Source: Aedes albopictus
Lineage: Eukaryota > Arthropoda > Insecta > Diptera > Culicidae
Direction: 5' to 3'
Assembly (NCBI RefSeq): GCF_035046485.1
Contig: NC_085137.1
Span: 313,359,164 to 313,423,163 of the forward strand
Length of the DNA stretch: 64,000 bases
Position numbers and translations under genes: made by a program
Part shown: piece by piece, positions 1 to 11,073 of the stretch
Position numbering within the stretch: position 1 is the stretch's first letter
Layout of the letters: every line of letters begins with the position of its first letter
Notes under the pieces: model-generated
What the model was told of the DNA's origin: nothing
Database searches by the model: none
The model's input: only the letters and a program-made list of their open reading frames with translations

Positions 1-660
1 CTACTAAATCTCCAATATCGTAATCATTTGATTCTTTTCTAGTTTGATCAAATTGTTTTTTCATCTTCGTTTGTGCTTGTTGGATATTTTTTCTCGCTTC
101 TTCTCTAATCTCATCTCTCGATTCTTCGAAAAGGTTTATCCATTCTTGCTCTACCGCTTCTGCTAGTTTCACATCCTCACGTGACCTCATTTTCGTACCA
201 AATAACAATTCAAAAGGAGTTCTGCCAATACTTCTCTGTAAAGTGTTGTTCAAAAATCTTTGCAAATCGCCTACATACTTATACCAAGATTCTGGATTAT
301 CAATGGCAAGTTTTGTCAACGCTGGAACTATCACACCATGAATTCTTTCTACCTGGCCGTTGCCACGAGGTACTCCCGTTGTTATTAGTAAATGCTCAAT
401 TCCTTCTGTTTCACAATACGACTCAAAAACTGTTGAAGTAAAAGCTGCACCTCTGTCAGATATAATTCTCTTTGGACTACCAAAAACACTCTTTTGTAAA
501 TCGAGTTTCTTCAAGACTTCATCTGCTGTTGTTGATTTTACTGGATAAATCCATACAAATTTACTAAAAGCATCTATGACAGTGAATATGTAGCGATATT
601 GTTTGTTCGACGCAGTTAGAGGACCTAAATGATCGATATGATAAGTTGTAAGTGGCATGA
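1..660 (-). pseudogene. Ty3/gypsy integrase core, runs off the window edge
   Basis: Read on the minus strand this stretch encodes a retroviral-type integrase core. Visible are HIDHLGPL (first catalytic Asp), a VIDAFSKF block, SDRGAAF (second Asp) and GNGQVERIHG (catalytic Glu), followed by a lysine- and glutamate-rich C-terminal part ending in an open DIGDLV motif at base 1. It belongs to the same minus-strand retrotransposon as the RT upstream. The frame jumps near position 655: the preceding reading frame (GILYKS) runs straight into the core, so the N-terminal HHCC zinc-binding module that should lie between them is missing. I read this as an internal deletion, which makes the copy defective. 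The C-terminus and 3' LTR lie outside the window. Confidence 0.88.
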
Positions 661-1547
661 CTTTTATACAAAATTCCATGATCCAAAAAATAATCGCCAT
701 AATTTCCTACTGCCAGAGCCTGAATTATTGCAGCAAGTTTTTCGTCTCTCTTTTGACAAGCTTTGATTTGCTCTATAAAATTGCTTTGTAATAATAACAC
801 AACTGGATTACGACTAAGTGCATCAACGTGTTTCATACGCTCTCCAGGACGATGTTCTAATGTGTACTCATATTCTTCTAACAAAAGCGCCCACCCTGCA
901 ATTCTTGGAGAAATATCTCGTTTTTCCATTGTCATTTTAAATGCAGCACAATCCGTAACAATCGAGAAAGGAACACCAAGTAAGTAAACTCTAATTTTTT
1001 TCAGTGCAGATACTATTGCAAAGACTTCTAACTCATAACTAGGATATTTTGACTCAGCAGAGGACGTTTTTTTACTATAATAATAAATTGGATGAAAATT
1101 GTTTTCACTAGAAGACTTTTGAAGTAGAATAGCTCCGTATCCTACTTTACAAGCATCTGTGTGTAACTCTGTTTGTGCATATGGACTATACAGTTTCAAC
1201 GTAGGCTCATTACATAACGCATCTTTGAGCTTTTTTACGGCCTCTCTTTCCTTTGGACCAAATGAAAATACCATTTCTTTTCGTAATAAATCGGTAAGTG
1301 GTTTGGCAATAATTGAATATCCTTCTACAAACTTCCGAAAATAGCCAGTTAGCCCCAAAAATTGTTGAATCTCCTTGAAATTTGTGGGTTCTCGAAAATT
1401 ATACACAGCTAAAGTTTTATCTGGAGTTGGGCGAATCACACCATTATCAATTACATGCCCCAAATGTTCAATTTTTGTCTTTAGTAGTTGACATTTCTTC
1501 CATTTTATTTTCAAACCATGTTTCGCCGCTATCTCTAAAACCATTTT
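656..1547 (-). pseudogene. Ty3/gypsy RT C-terminal part and RNase H
   Basis: The minus-strand frame carries the RT thumb region (KCQLL...LGHVI) and then the connection domain (LGLTGYFRKF). The RNase H follows, with TDACKVGYGAILLQ, YELEVFAIV, IVTDC and HVDALSRNP. It continues the RT that starts at 4282. The two halves are separated by the 1548-3808 insertion, which interrupts the coding sequence shortly after the YIDD active-site block. The open frame seen past 1548 into the insertion is accidental. Confidence 0.92.
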
Positions 1548-1813
1548 GACGTAAACTACGTCTATGGGGAAGGTACGGTACTGTACCACGGCACCGGGTG
1601 TAAAATGAAAATCTAAATTTTGCAACCGTCACGAAATTATGAAAGATTTTGCACGCTAATAACTCAGCCATTTATTGACCGATTTTTAAAATTTTGCCAT
1701 CAAACAATCGCAAAACTATATCCCTTTCATGTCAAATAGAGAAAACTATTGATTTTCAACAGCAAACTATTGAAAATTGCGGAAAAGTGAACCTATGATT
1801 TAATTTTATCCAG

Positions 1814-1862
1814 CCAATCACGAGCGAGCACATTTTTTGGGTTTTCTCGCTTGGTATATAAG
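1814..1862 (+). promoter_or_regulatory. CCAAT + TATA promoter-like block, copy 1
   Basis: CCAAT stands at 1814-1818 and TATATAAG at 1855-1862, about 37 bases apart. A pyrimidine-rich stretch follows. This is the layout of a compact RNA polymerase II promoter. The downstream block including the TATA box recurs at 2538. Activity is inferred from sequence only. Confidence 0.45.
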
Positions 1863-3220
1863 TTATTGTCTTCTTCTCATCTTCCATCATTCTTCCGCGA
1901 CACCTCGAGGGGAACGCATCGGAGGACTGCTAGCTAGTTTCTCCGCTTGCTTCTCCCTTCAGTATGCTTTGGCTAGCCGAGCGTGGTGGTCGTCGGCTGT
2001 TGCCACTTGCTTTACCAGTCGTCGTCGCGTCGCCGTGCGTGGTACCAGTGGGGCCGCCAACCAGACCGGATCAGCTCTGCGAAAATTTTCTTCATTCTGG
2101 CTTCATCGGGCGTGCGGGCAGCACAAGCCAACATCGGAATCAACATAATTATGGAACGCGCTTGCAGTAATACTGCAAGTAAATTAAAACAGCCCTTGAA
2201 AGGGCTACGAAAATGTCCCACGGGAGTGAACCGAATAATTTTCTCAGGAGGAAAACCTCCTTCAGTATGTTCTGCCCAGGCATGCGCGGTGGTCGTCGGC
2301 TGATACCAGTCGTCATGGCAACGCCGTGCGCGGTACCAGTGGGGCCGCCAACCAGTTCACACCGGATCGGATCTGCGAAAATTTTCTTCATTCTGGCTTC
2401 ATCGGGCGTCCGTGCAGCACAAGCCAACATCGGAATCAATAAAATTATGGAACGCGCTTGCAGAAATACTGCAAGTAAATCAAAACAGCCCTTGAAAGGG
2501 CTACGAAAATGTCCCTCTTTGCCGTACAGCCGTCTAGTATATAAGTTATTGTCTTCTTCTTATCTTCCATCATTCTTTCGTGACACCTCGAGGGGGACGC
2601 ATCGGAGGACAGCTAGCCAGTTTCTCCGTTTGCTTCTCCCGTCAGTATGCTTTGGCTAGCCGAGCGCGGCGGTCGTCGACTGTCAACTGTCGCATCGCTG
2701 TGCGCCAACCAGTTCACACCGGATCGGATCTACGATAACTTTCTCTATCGGGCGTCCGGGCAGCACAAGCCAACATCGAAATCAACAAAATTATGAAACG
2801 CGCTTGCAGAAATACTGCAAGTAAATCAAAACAGCCCTTGAAAGGGCTACGAAAATGTCCCACCGAATAATTTCAGTATGTTTTGTCTAGGCGTGCGCGG
2901 TGGTCGTCGGCTGGCTGATGCTAGTCGTCATGGCAACGCCGTGCGCGGTACCAGTATCATGAAACGCGCTTGCAGTGATACTGCAAGTAAATTAAATTAA
3001 AACAGCCATTGTAAGGGCTACGAAAATGTCCCACGGGAATGAACCGAATAATTTTCTCAGGAGGAAAATCAATCACTGTGAGCGCTGTGTGAAAATTGAA
3101 CTGCGCTTTGCCGCAACAATGAGACATTGAATTCAAAAGTGTGAAAACTGTGAAATTTTCATTTTGATGAAATGCATTACTCAGTGTTGCCATATTTCAA
3201 TGTATGTAAGTCTTCGCAAA
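1855..3220 (+). repeat. Tandem duplication (683-bp period) with four stem-loop sub-repeats
   Basis: The block starting TATATAAGTTATTGTCTTCT at 1855 recurs at 2538, giving a 683-bp period. Each copy contains two sub-repeats ending in a pair of perfect or near-perfect hairpins: CTTGCAG...CTGCAAG followed by AGCCCTTGAAAGGGCT. The four hairpin blocks are near 2158-2220, 2452-2515, 2800-2858 and 2965-3030. A shared GC-rich body (GGTGGTCGTCGGCTG, GTGCGCGGTACCAGT) lies between them. Open frames on both strands here are short and change between copies, so I do not call a protein. The second hairpin recalls a metazoan histone mRNA 3' stem-loop (six-base stem, four-base loop), but the loop is TGAA, not the usual TTTC. 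Confidence 0.75.
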
Positions 3221-3808
3221 ATTTTTGAATCAATGTGATAATTATTATTCGAAAGCATTTGGTTTGCATTGTGCAAAAATTAACAGTTCTTTCGCATCCA
3301 TGATAAATTCAATCAGAATGTGCAAAAGTAAAGATTTTTGTTCACCCGTGCGTCACAGCCACGGCATCGACAATTACAATTTTAGCATCAAAGTCTGCAC
3401 CACCGTCGCTGTTCTGGCTCCCGCTGCCTAAAACAAAGAAATCTCTATCTTTTCTACAGAATCTTCCTATGTTGAAAGTTTGTTATATGCTAAAAGAGTT
3501 AACGGTGAACATTCCTAGTGTCATATCCGCCAACTATTATAATAGCGCTGTGCCGAAATGGAACCACGCCACTAGTACATTAAACTCAGAACTAAATAAA
3601 TTATAGAAATTGTGTGCTACCTATTACAATTTTGCGCTACTAATTTTCAAATGATAAGTGAGTAATATTTTGAAAGCGAGCTCAAGTTGGTCTTGACATA
3701 TCATATGATTTGTTCGACAAAACAGCAAACAAAAGTCCTTTAGTATTCACATCAAACTGCTTAACGTAGTTTACGTCATGCGGTTGTGTCTTGCACACAC
3801 CCCTCTGA

Positions 3809-4334
3809 TTTTTTTAATCTCTCCAAAGCCTCCTTTTCATCTTTCGCAAGAATAAGCAAATCATCAATGTAAATAATTACAATTTTTCTCTCTATAAGCT
3901 CTCGAAAGATATCGTTAATAAAACGCTGAAATACTGTTGGTGAAATACTCAACCCAAACGGAGTTTTAAGGAACTCGTATTGCCCGCAAGGAGTGACAAA
4001 AGCCGTAAATTTTGTGCTCGCCTCATCTACTGGAACGTGAAAAAATCCATTCTCAAGATCTAATGTTGAAAATACTCTCGCGGAATGAAGATCATCTATT
4101 ATATCCTCTATCAATGGTATTGGAAAATGATCCCGCACGATCAATTTGTTGAGTTTTCTGTAATCAACGCACAGACGCCTGGTCCCATCCTTTTTGTGCG
4201 CTAAAACAAGTGGGCTGCTGTATTCAGAAGTACTCGACCTGATAATTCCCTCTTCCAACCAATTGGCTATCTGTTCATCCACTATCTGCTTTTCTAGGGG
4301 AGCTAGTCTTCGTGGTAACTGCTGTATGGGTGAA
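3809..4334 (-). pseudogene. Ty3/gypsy RT N-terminal part with YIDD active site
   Basis: The minus-strand frame shows the classic RT order: IIRSSTSEYSSPLVLAHKKDG, LCVDYRKLN, FPIPLIEDI, FSTLDLENGFFHV, QYEFLKTPFGL, then IVIIYIDDLL. The catalytic aspartates are those of LDLENGFF and YIDD. It follows the protease of the 4335-6188 frame after a one-base shift in an A7 run near 4340, so gag, protease and RT were probably one continuous frame. The sequence is cut soon after YIDD by the 1548-3808 insertion. Confidence 0.93.
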
Positions 4335-6188
4335 TCATTTTTTTAATACAACTTTCAATTTTACTCTTGTCTCTGCGTTTTGATGTGGAGTGTAATTTTC
4401 AATTAAATTTTTAACTTTATCGCGAATCTCAACGTCGTTGATATGCTTCAACGGGTCATCTTGAATCTCATCTGTTGTGATTCTCAAAGCAAAATTTTCC
4501 TCTTTAGGATGAAATTTAGCACCCTCAGTCGTGACACTGACGTCACCGTACATCAATAAATTCCTCCCAATTATCACACTCTGCGGCATATCTACTTCGG
4601 CGAGAATATCAAAAACTATGCAGAGAGGAGTGTGCTCTATTTGTACGTCGACCCGAGCTGTACCCAAAGTCCAAATAGTGCCATTCAGCGTTGTTAGTCT
4701 CTTCTTCTCAGTTTCATCAACAATCAGATTTAATTTATTAGCCCATTCCTCTCGCAACAGAGACACATCAGCCCCAGAATCGAAGAATGCTTCTACAAGG
4801 CAGTCGTTTAAAATAACAGTCATGTAAGTCCCCTTCGAAACCGTTGAGGATTTACAAACATTAACTTGTCTTTCGCCAAACCTTCTAGGGCATTCCCTCG
4901 CTAAATGACCAACTTTACCACAACTATAACATGCTGTTGATTTTGGTACACTATTAAATCTGTTTGGCGATCTTGGTTTATAAACACCCTCCGAACGAGA
5001 ATTCCCGTACCTCTTTTCTGTATTAGTAGGTGTCAATCGACTATCCCTATTATACTTGCTATCTTTAATTCCCTGATAAATCCGTAATTTGTCTCTGACT
5101 GCGCTTACCGAATTTGCTCCATAGAGCAGCATCTTATCCGGGCCATTATCATTGATTCCGTTTATCGTGTAGGTAATAATCGACTCGGAATCAATTTGTG
5201 CCTTTGCGCCAATCTCTCTCATTACCAAAAAGTATTCGAGAACATTTTCTCCCAAGTGCCTTTTTCGTGCTCTGAGTCTCTTATGAACTAAAGCGCTATT
5301 TTCTCTATGCGCAAACTCATCGATCAAAAAATCTCTGAGAGACCACCAATTGGTAACGTGGTGAGCACTATTGAGTGACATCTTCGCCAAACCGACCAAC
5401 TTGCGCTTCGCCACAACAAATTTCCGCAAATCAGTTAGACCGATCGTTTCAGCCATCTCCTCGAAATCATAGATCCATTTGTGCACTGGGTAATGATCGG
5501 TACCAGAAAATTCAGAAAAGGCAGATTCAACTTCACTTACCGTCAAACGATGATCAGAGCCTTCGTAACAATTGTCACGCGATGTCCGGTAGCGCATTTC
5601 CGCGGTTGGCCAAGTGTTTCGCACACCACCGACAGACCTTTCCGGCACATTACAATTTCTAGCGGTAGAGTAATCGTTGAACATACTATGCGGTGCACTA
5701 AATTGAATGGAATTGCCTTCGTTATCGTTCCTCATAGCCCTTGAAAAACTATCATCCCCTCGACCGTTGCCGAAAGGAATATTGGTTGCAGTTATCACAC
5801 TTCTTTGTTCATCATGTCCCAATATTTCACTACCGCGTCTTTCTATTGCTTGGTAAGCATGCACGCCATTTGGCGTACTGCAACTTGGAGGTGCCGCATT
5901 ATTGGTACGCTCATCTTCCAATGCACTGTTTAGTCTAAGTCTGGAATTCTCCATCCTCAAACTATCAATTTCATTTCGCATAGCAGTCATTTGTTCATTC
6001 AAATTCACAACACTCATGTTCGAGAAATTCAGTTGGTCAATCCAGTGTCGAAAAAATTCAGCACAATGATGTTCAATTTGTGTGAAAACGAGCACAAATA
6101 AACAAACACAGTTACCCAGAGACACGAGGCCGAGAATGAACATGACAAAGAGAGACGAGACAATGAAAGCGGCGTCTTGTGGTGTCAT
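4335..6188 (-). pseudogene. Ty3/gypsy gag-protease
   Basis: This is a 617-residue frame. The N-terminus is hydrophobic (a potential membrane segment around residues 9-33) and is followed by a coiled-coil-prone stretch (VNLNEQMTAMRNEIDSLRMENSRL). A gag-like domain comes next (FSEFSGTDHYPVHKWIYDFEEM, typical of retrotransposon gag). A single CCHC knuckle, CYSCGKVGHLARECP, lies near residue 425, and an aspartic protease motif, FFDSGADVSLL, near residue 475. The frame ends in a homopolymer A run where the pol frame takes over. Upstream is a ~1-kb leader and the LTR at 7184. No internal stop is visible, so decay of this copy is mainly by insertion and deletion in pol. Confidence 0.9.
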
Positions 6189-7183
6189 CCACTGTAATTG
6201 AAGTTCAGTTCAGCTGAACTTCAGCTCGATGAATTCGAATATGAATTGAAATTGATTTATTATGGTTTAGGCATACAAATACCGATATGTTACCTTAATT
6301 CAATGCATTATAGTTACTTTTGGTGAGTGATGCAAAACAACTGCATTTTTTGCTTCTGCATCGTGCTTAATTAAAAATAATCAGTTGAAATTGAAAATAC
6401 TGACTTTGAGTATCAGTAGGTGATTGAAGTTCAGCAGACAGCGGTCAAAAGAATTTCGAAAGCATACATTTCTGAGAATGCCGCTCGGGTTGTCAAGACG
6501 ACTATCAAAACAAAAACAAATCAACGACGCTGGCGCCGCTGTGCGTCGGTGGAGACGACCGTATTTTGACAATTGTCGTCACTGGGTCAATCATACGCGT
6601 GAAAGTATTATTGTTCGGATCAAATGGTGGTAGACCATAGTGCATCACTGGTGGTTGAGGTAAAGGGTGATGAGGTGGGATTAAGGGAGGAGGTTGAAGA
6701 TATTGCTGATGGGACGGAGGTGCTCCGTTCCCATATGGTGGTAAATTTGCCATCACTATGGTTCGCAAATTTGCGAGCACAATTGTTCACTACAATGCGA
6801 ATTATTTGCACTTCTTCTTCGAGTCCGCTGGTTCGGTCCGCTTTGACCAGCTAACAATTTATTTTGGCGCCACACACAAAGTAGGCTGTTTGCACAGCTG
6901 AGCGCGTACTTTTTGAAAACGCACCTTCGTGCGCTTTGACACGTTGATGAAAGAGAAAAAAAATCAAATAGTTCACTCGTTGCCTATATTTTAGTTCACT
7001 TTTAATTCAATTTTAGTTCAAATTTTCACTTAAAGCTAAATTTCAAATTCAATGTTCTAATTCAAACTAATCACTAAGTTTCTATAACTAAACTCTATTT
7101 ACACTATTCTTCACTTATTCTCAATCTTTTCGTGTCCTTCGACACACTTGCGATTCCGACACTTCCCGGACGAGCCCCCAAAT
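6189..7183 (-). other. Gypsy 5' leader with tRNA-Pro-like primer site
   Basis: This is untranslated leader between gag and the LTR on the minus strand. Its LTR-proximal end, read on the minus strand, is TGGGGGCTCGTCCGGGA (7164-7180). That matches the well-known primer-binding site complementary to tRNA-Pro and lies three bases from the LTR edge. A proline-rich short open frame (6505-6780, minus) lies in the leader; I have no evidence that it is translated. Confidence 0.8.
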
Positions 7184-7455
7184 TGTTGGCTTATCTATCC
7201 AACCAAGTTTGGGAAGACGTTCGGATCGCTTGCACACTTGAAACACTTCGAATACTTTCAACCGTTTATTCACGATAACAATTCTCGCGCACTCTCGCAA
7301 TAGGATACTTCCTTTGCCTTCTCCAATGTAAGAACTGCCCGTGCACTTTCTTAGGTTCCCTTATATAGCTCATCTGCCCGTACATTGGAGAAGGCAAACT
7401 GGCTGAAGTGACAATGGTTCACAAAATAATCAGTTGCTTTATAATAATTCTAACA
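7184..7455 (-). repeat. 5' LTR of the minus-strand gypsy element
   Basis: The segment is bounded by TGTTGGC on the plus strand at 7184 and TAACA at 7455, so on the minus strand it reads TGTTAG...CCAACA, the usual TG...CA with short inverted ends. It abuts the primer-binding site. A minus-strand TATA box (CTATATAAGG, near 7355) is in a sensible promoter position. The flank beyond 7455 (TATATGGGTTTGG) belongs to the neighbouring tandem repeat, so the element inserted into that repeat. Its partner LTR is outside the window. Confidence 0.85.
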
Positions 7456-9300
7456 TATATGGGTTTGGTTCATTTTTATAATTGGTAATATCCGGTGGGA
7501 TAGCCGAATCTGATTCCATGAGTCATGGACCATGACACTATCGGTTGTCCCAAACATGGTCTGAGATTATTTTATTGCTTATTTTTCACCTTTACCTAAT
7601 CACCGCGATTTGATATATCGCATGTATGAGTTTGATTCACTTTTACTTTTAACGACTTTCGAAGCCACAGCTGAACCCGCAACACTACCGGGTCTGACCC
7701 TATTTTTCCATCAGGATGTCGATAAGTCGTGATCAGTCTTGTTAGAGATCACAGTCATTTGAACCTTTTCGTCGATATTCGGCCTTCTTTGTCTCCGGTA
7801 TTCGCAACACAAGCAATCAAACTACTGTTCGAAACAAAAATGTCAAACGAATGCACTTCACCACGATAGCGGCTTCGGAAGACGGTTCGGCTTTTGTTAT
7901 TCCTGTCTTCTTCCATAACAAGAGCTATGTTGCCCATCTGTGTGCCGTATTCAATGCAATATGCAAGAATAAACTCATATTAACATTCATAATCGGAATT
8001 GGCTGAGAATCTACGCGTTATGCTAGAATTACACACGTGTCATCGTGTCAGATGACATTGATTTGACTCTTTCTTATGTTTATTGATCTTCGTTCTACTG
8101 CTCGTGTTTTGTGTAGGTAAGAGGTAACGGTAGCGCACGAATGTAACAAAGCAAGCTGACACCCGACTGCGGCAACGAAATGAAGGTAGTGAAAAGTGTC
8201 GAATGTTTACAAGACTGGTTGTGATTTGATACCCCGCATCCATGGGTTTGGTTAAATTTTACATTTTACTACCCGGATCTGGTTCTGGGTAACTACCGGC
8301 TGAACCAAATATGGTCTGACATTATTGTCTTGTTAACTGCTCATCGGTTAACCAAAAACGCTGCAAATTGATGGTGTCACATGCAGAGTTTGACAATTTC
8401 GACGGGACTCTCGGAACCCATTCCGGAACACTACCAGTTGTCTTTAATGTGACCTAAGGCTATTTTCTAGCTAACTGTTCATCAGGTTATTGCAAAAGCC
8501 ACGATTTGATGTGTCACATGCCTGGATTTGGTTTACTTTTACATTTGGCCTCTCCCGGCCACTCAAAACCGATTACGAAACACTTGCTGGCCGTTCATTA
8601 TGTAATCTAAAAAGCCGCTATTTGATGTTACGCATGTACGGGTTTGTTTCTCTTTCAGATTTGACCACTTCGGCGGGAACCCCGGAACCGATTCTGGAAC
8701 ACTACTGGTTCAAATATGGTCTGAGATGATTTTCCTGCTCATTGTCCATCAGGTCATCGAAAATGCCGTGGTTTGATGTGTCGCATGTATGGGTTTGGTT
8801 CAATTGTATATTTGGCCACCTCCACGGGCTACCTCCACGGGACGCCTAGAACCGGTTCCGGAACACTACCGGTTCAGATATGGTCTGGGATGATTTTCCT
8901 GTTCATTGTCCATCAGGTCATCGAAAATGCCGTGGTTTGATGTGCCGCATGCATGGGTTTGGTTCAATTGTATATTTGGCCACCTCCACGGGACGCCTAG
9001 AACCGGTTCCGAAACACTGCCGGTTCAGATATGGTCTGAGACTATTTTCCTGCTTACCGCTCATCAGGTTATAGAAAATGCCGTGGTTTGATGTGTCGCA
9101 TGCATAGGTCTGATGCATTTTCATATCTGGTCCCTTCCTGGGGTACCGTTCCGGAACACCTAAATGGCCATATCTCCGGAACGGCTGCACCGATTCGAAC
9201 CATTTTCAATAGGAAACAATGGGACCAGATTCCGCGTCGAATGAACCGTCGGTCATTGAAATTGGATGAAGTTTACTGCCAAAAAGTGATGTGAGTTTTT
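7456..9300. repeat. Degenerate ~150-bp tandem repeat array
   Basis: A unit containing GTCGCATGTATGGGTTTGGTTC, a GGAACCGGTTCCG block and CTGCTCATTGTCCATCAGGTTAT recurs many times. The best copies begin near 8511, 8630, 8776, 8944 and 9097, spaced 119 to 168 bases apart. One copy has a small internal duplication (CACCTCCACGGG). Units toward 7456 are more decayed. The open frames in this part are by-products of the repeat. I infer a dispersed mosquito satellite-like family. Confidence 0.8.
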
Positions 9301-9353
9301 TTGTACACACACATACACACATACATACACACACACATACATACACACAGACC
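9301..9353. repeat. CACATA microsatellite
   Basis: A run of CACA/CATA repeats (TACACACACATACACACATA and so on) lies at the distal end of the ~150-bp array. It is followed by a block ending GTGTACGAGAAAGGCAAAA near 9480. The microsatellite plus this closing block looks like the fixed terminus of the repeat family. Confidence 0.85.
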
Positions 9354-9480
9354 TCACCTCAATTCGTCGAGCTGAGTTGATTGGTATATGTGACTCGACC
9401 CTCCGGGCCTTCTGTCGAAAAGTCATTTTTGGAGTGAACATATAGCCTTTCCAGTACACTTAGTGTACGAGAAAGGCAAA

Positions 9481-10017
9481 AATATGTTTTCAATGTTGAG
9501 ATAGAGGGTTGAGCTATTTTTGAGAACGGACCTTAAAAATACGTTTTTCCAACGAAACATTTTGAGATGAACTAGCCTAGGGCTAAAAATCTCGTTAATA
9601 CAGATAAAAAAAAACGAAACATGTATTTTTTTCAATTTTTAGGCCTGCACTATGTTCTACAAGGTTTTTTTTCTACTAAAAAATAATACGATTTTGCCGA
9701 ACATACCTAAGCTCCAAAAATTCATCCAAATGAGTTATTGGAGAAATTGTCTCCATTTTTACAATATTTTCGATGCCAATAACTTTCTAAGGGGCAAAAA
9801 GGTGCAGATGAGGATTTCCATACATGAAAGTACACTATTAGAGCTTTCAAATCGGGGTACAGATGTTCATCCACGACTGTCTGCGAAGGAGTTATACTTG
9901 ATAGAAACATTATGTGTTTTATCATTTACATATATTAAATTCATTTTTTTTTAATATATTCAAACGTATAAGTGTATTTCATGGCTACTGCGAATAATTT
10001 GTTGCTGTGTTACATTA
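9481..10017. other. Unassigned AT-rich stretch
   Basis: No gene or repeat is recognised. Short open frames on both strands (for example plus 9652-9954) show no domain and have the poly-Lys/Phe composition expected from AT-rich noncoding DNA. Confidence 0.4.
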
Positions 10018-10864
10018 GGGGCCGTCCATATACCACGTGGACAACTTAGAGGGGGGAGGGGGTTTGAGAAAAGTCCACGCTTGTCCACGGAGAGGGGGGT
10101 GGGGGTTTGTCAAATGTCCACGTGGACAATATTGATTTAAGAAAAAAAAAAAGAGATTCATCAGTGTAACAAATTATGTTGTATTATTGATGTGATTCTA
10201 CTACATGACAGTTATCTATTATATTATTTTTTTTAATAACTTGTTTTTATTTTGCGACGGCTACTCAAAGGATAAAATCATAACTTTTAAAACCAATTTT
10301 GAAATTATAATGGCAACATTCTTGAAAAATTATCAGAATTTCGAACTGTCTAGTGTATAAAATTTTCATTAAAATTCTATATAAAATATTTTATAGAACA
10401 TTAAGTACAAAATCATATCACTATGAGTGAGTTTTGAAACTATATTGTGCAATTTCAAAGTGTTGCTGTAAAAAATGTTTTTCGGCAATGATCTAAAAAA
10501 TAAAATCTTTGATAGATAGTATATAAAAGCATAAAAGTAATCTAAAAATATGAGAAAATCATGGGTTGAACATTCAGAGAGCCATGGTAGCCTATGTAGT
10601 TAATTTGTAATACGGAAATATTCGTAATATATAAAACTAAGAAAAATATTTTATCCATTATTGCATCATTTTCAAAAAAAAAAAATTAAAATTAAAAAAT
10701 TACTTTTTTTTCAAGTAAAAAAAATCGAAATATTTTTTCTGAAGTCCACGTGGACATTAGGGGAGGGGGGTAGGGGTCAGTGAAAAGTCCACGCTTGTCC
10801 ACGGGGAGGGGGAAGGGGGTCAAAAATCACGATTTTAATGTCCACGTGGTATATGGACGGCCCC
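10018..10864. mobile_element. Harbinger-like MITE, 847 bp
   Basis: The terminal inverted repeats start GGGGCCGTCCATATACCACG and extend about 26 bases. They are flanked by direct TTA copies (10015-10017 and 10865-10867), the target-site duplication typical of PIF/Harbinger. Subterminal G-rich blocks (GGGGGGAGGGGGTTTG and relatives) and the motif AAAGTCCACGCTTGTCCACG are mirrored at both ends. The interior is AT-rich with no transposase frame, so it is non-autonomous. Confidence 0.9.
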
Positions 10865-11073
10865 TTAGGTGTATTTCTATGGTAACCGTATTACTAAACA
10901 AAAGTGATCTTACAAATTGCAGCTACGCAATATTGCTCCGTAAATGTTTCCCAGAAGTCAAAACAGAAGCATCATGAATTAAAAGCCGGCCAGTTAAATT
11001 TGCTTACTTTTAGTGTCCATTTACTCAAGAATCTCCAAGACCCTCCTTCTGATTAACAAGAGCAGATGGTGTT

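Larger units (their letters stand above)
1548..3808. mobile_element. 2.26-kb insertion with inverted ends inside gypsy RT
   Basis: This DNA splits the gypsy RT coding sequence and is flanked by T-runs (CCATTTT on the left, TTTTTTTAATC on the right). TGACGTAAACTACGT near the left end (1547-1561) is repeated in inverted form near 3765-3779. The right copy has about 29 further bases outside it, so the left end may be truncated or the true TIR is subterminal. No transposase is visible. The interior is a tandem set of GC-rich repeats, described separately. I cannot assign a superfamily. The TSD is uncertain because of the T homopolymer. Confidence 0.7.

Noticed and set aside
2149..2439. Minus-strand 96-residue frame (with PMLACAARTPDEARMKK) as a gene
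   Set aside because: The frame recurs in diverged, frame-shifted form in the neighbouring sub-repeats and has no domain. It is probably a by-product of GC-rich repeats.
8880..9294. Several overlapping frames in the ~150-bp repeat array as genes
   Set aside because: They repeat the same peptide with each unit and appear on both strands, as expected from tandem repeats.
7456..9300. CRISPR array
   Set aside because: Units are ~150 bp, diverged along their full length and without unique spacers between identical short repeats, and the sequence is eukaryotic.
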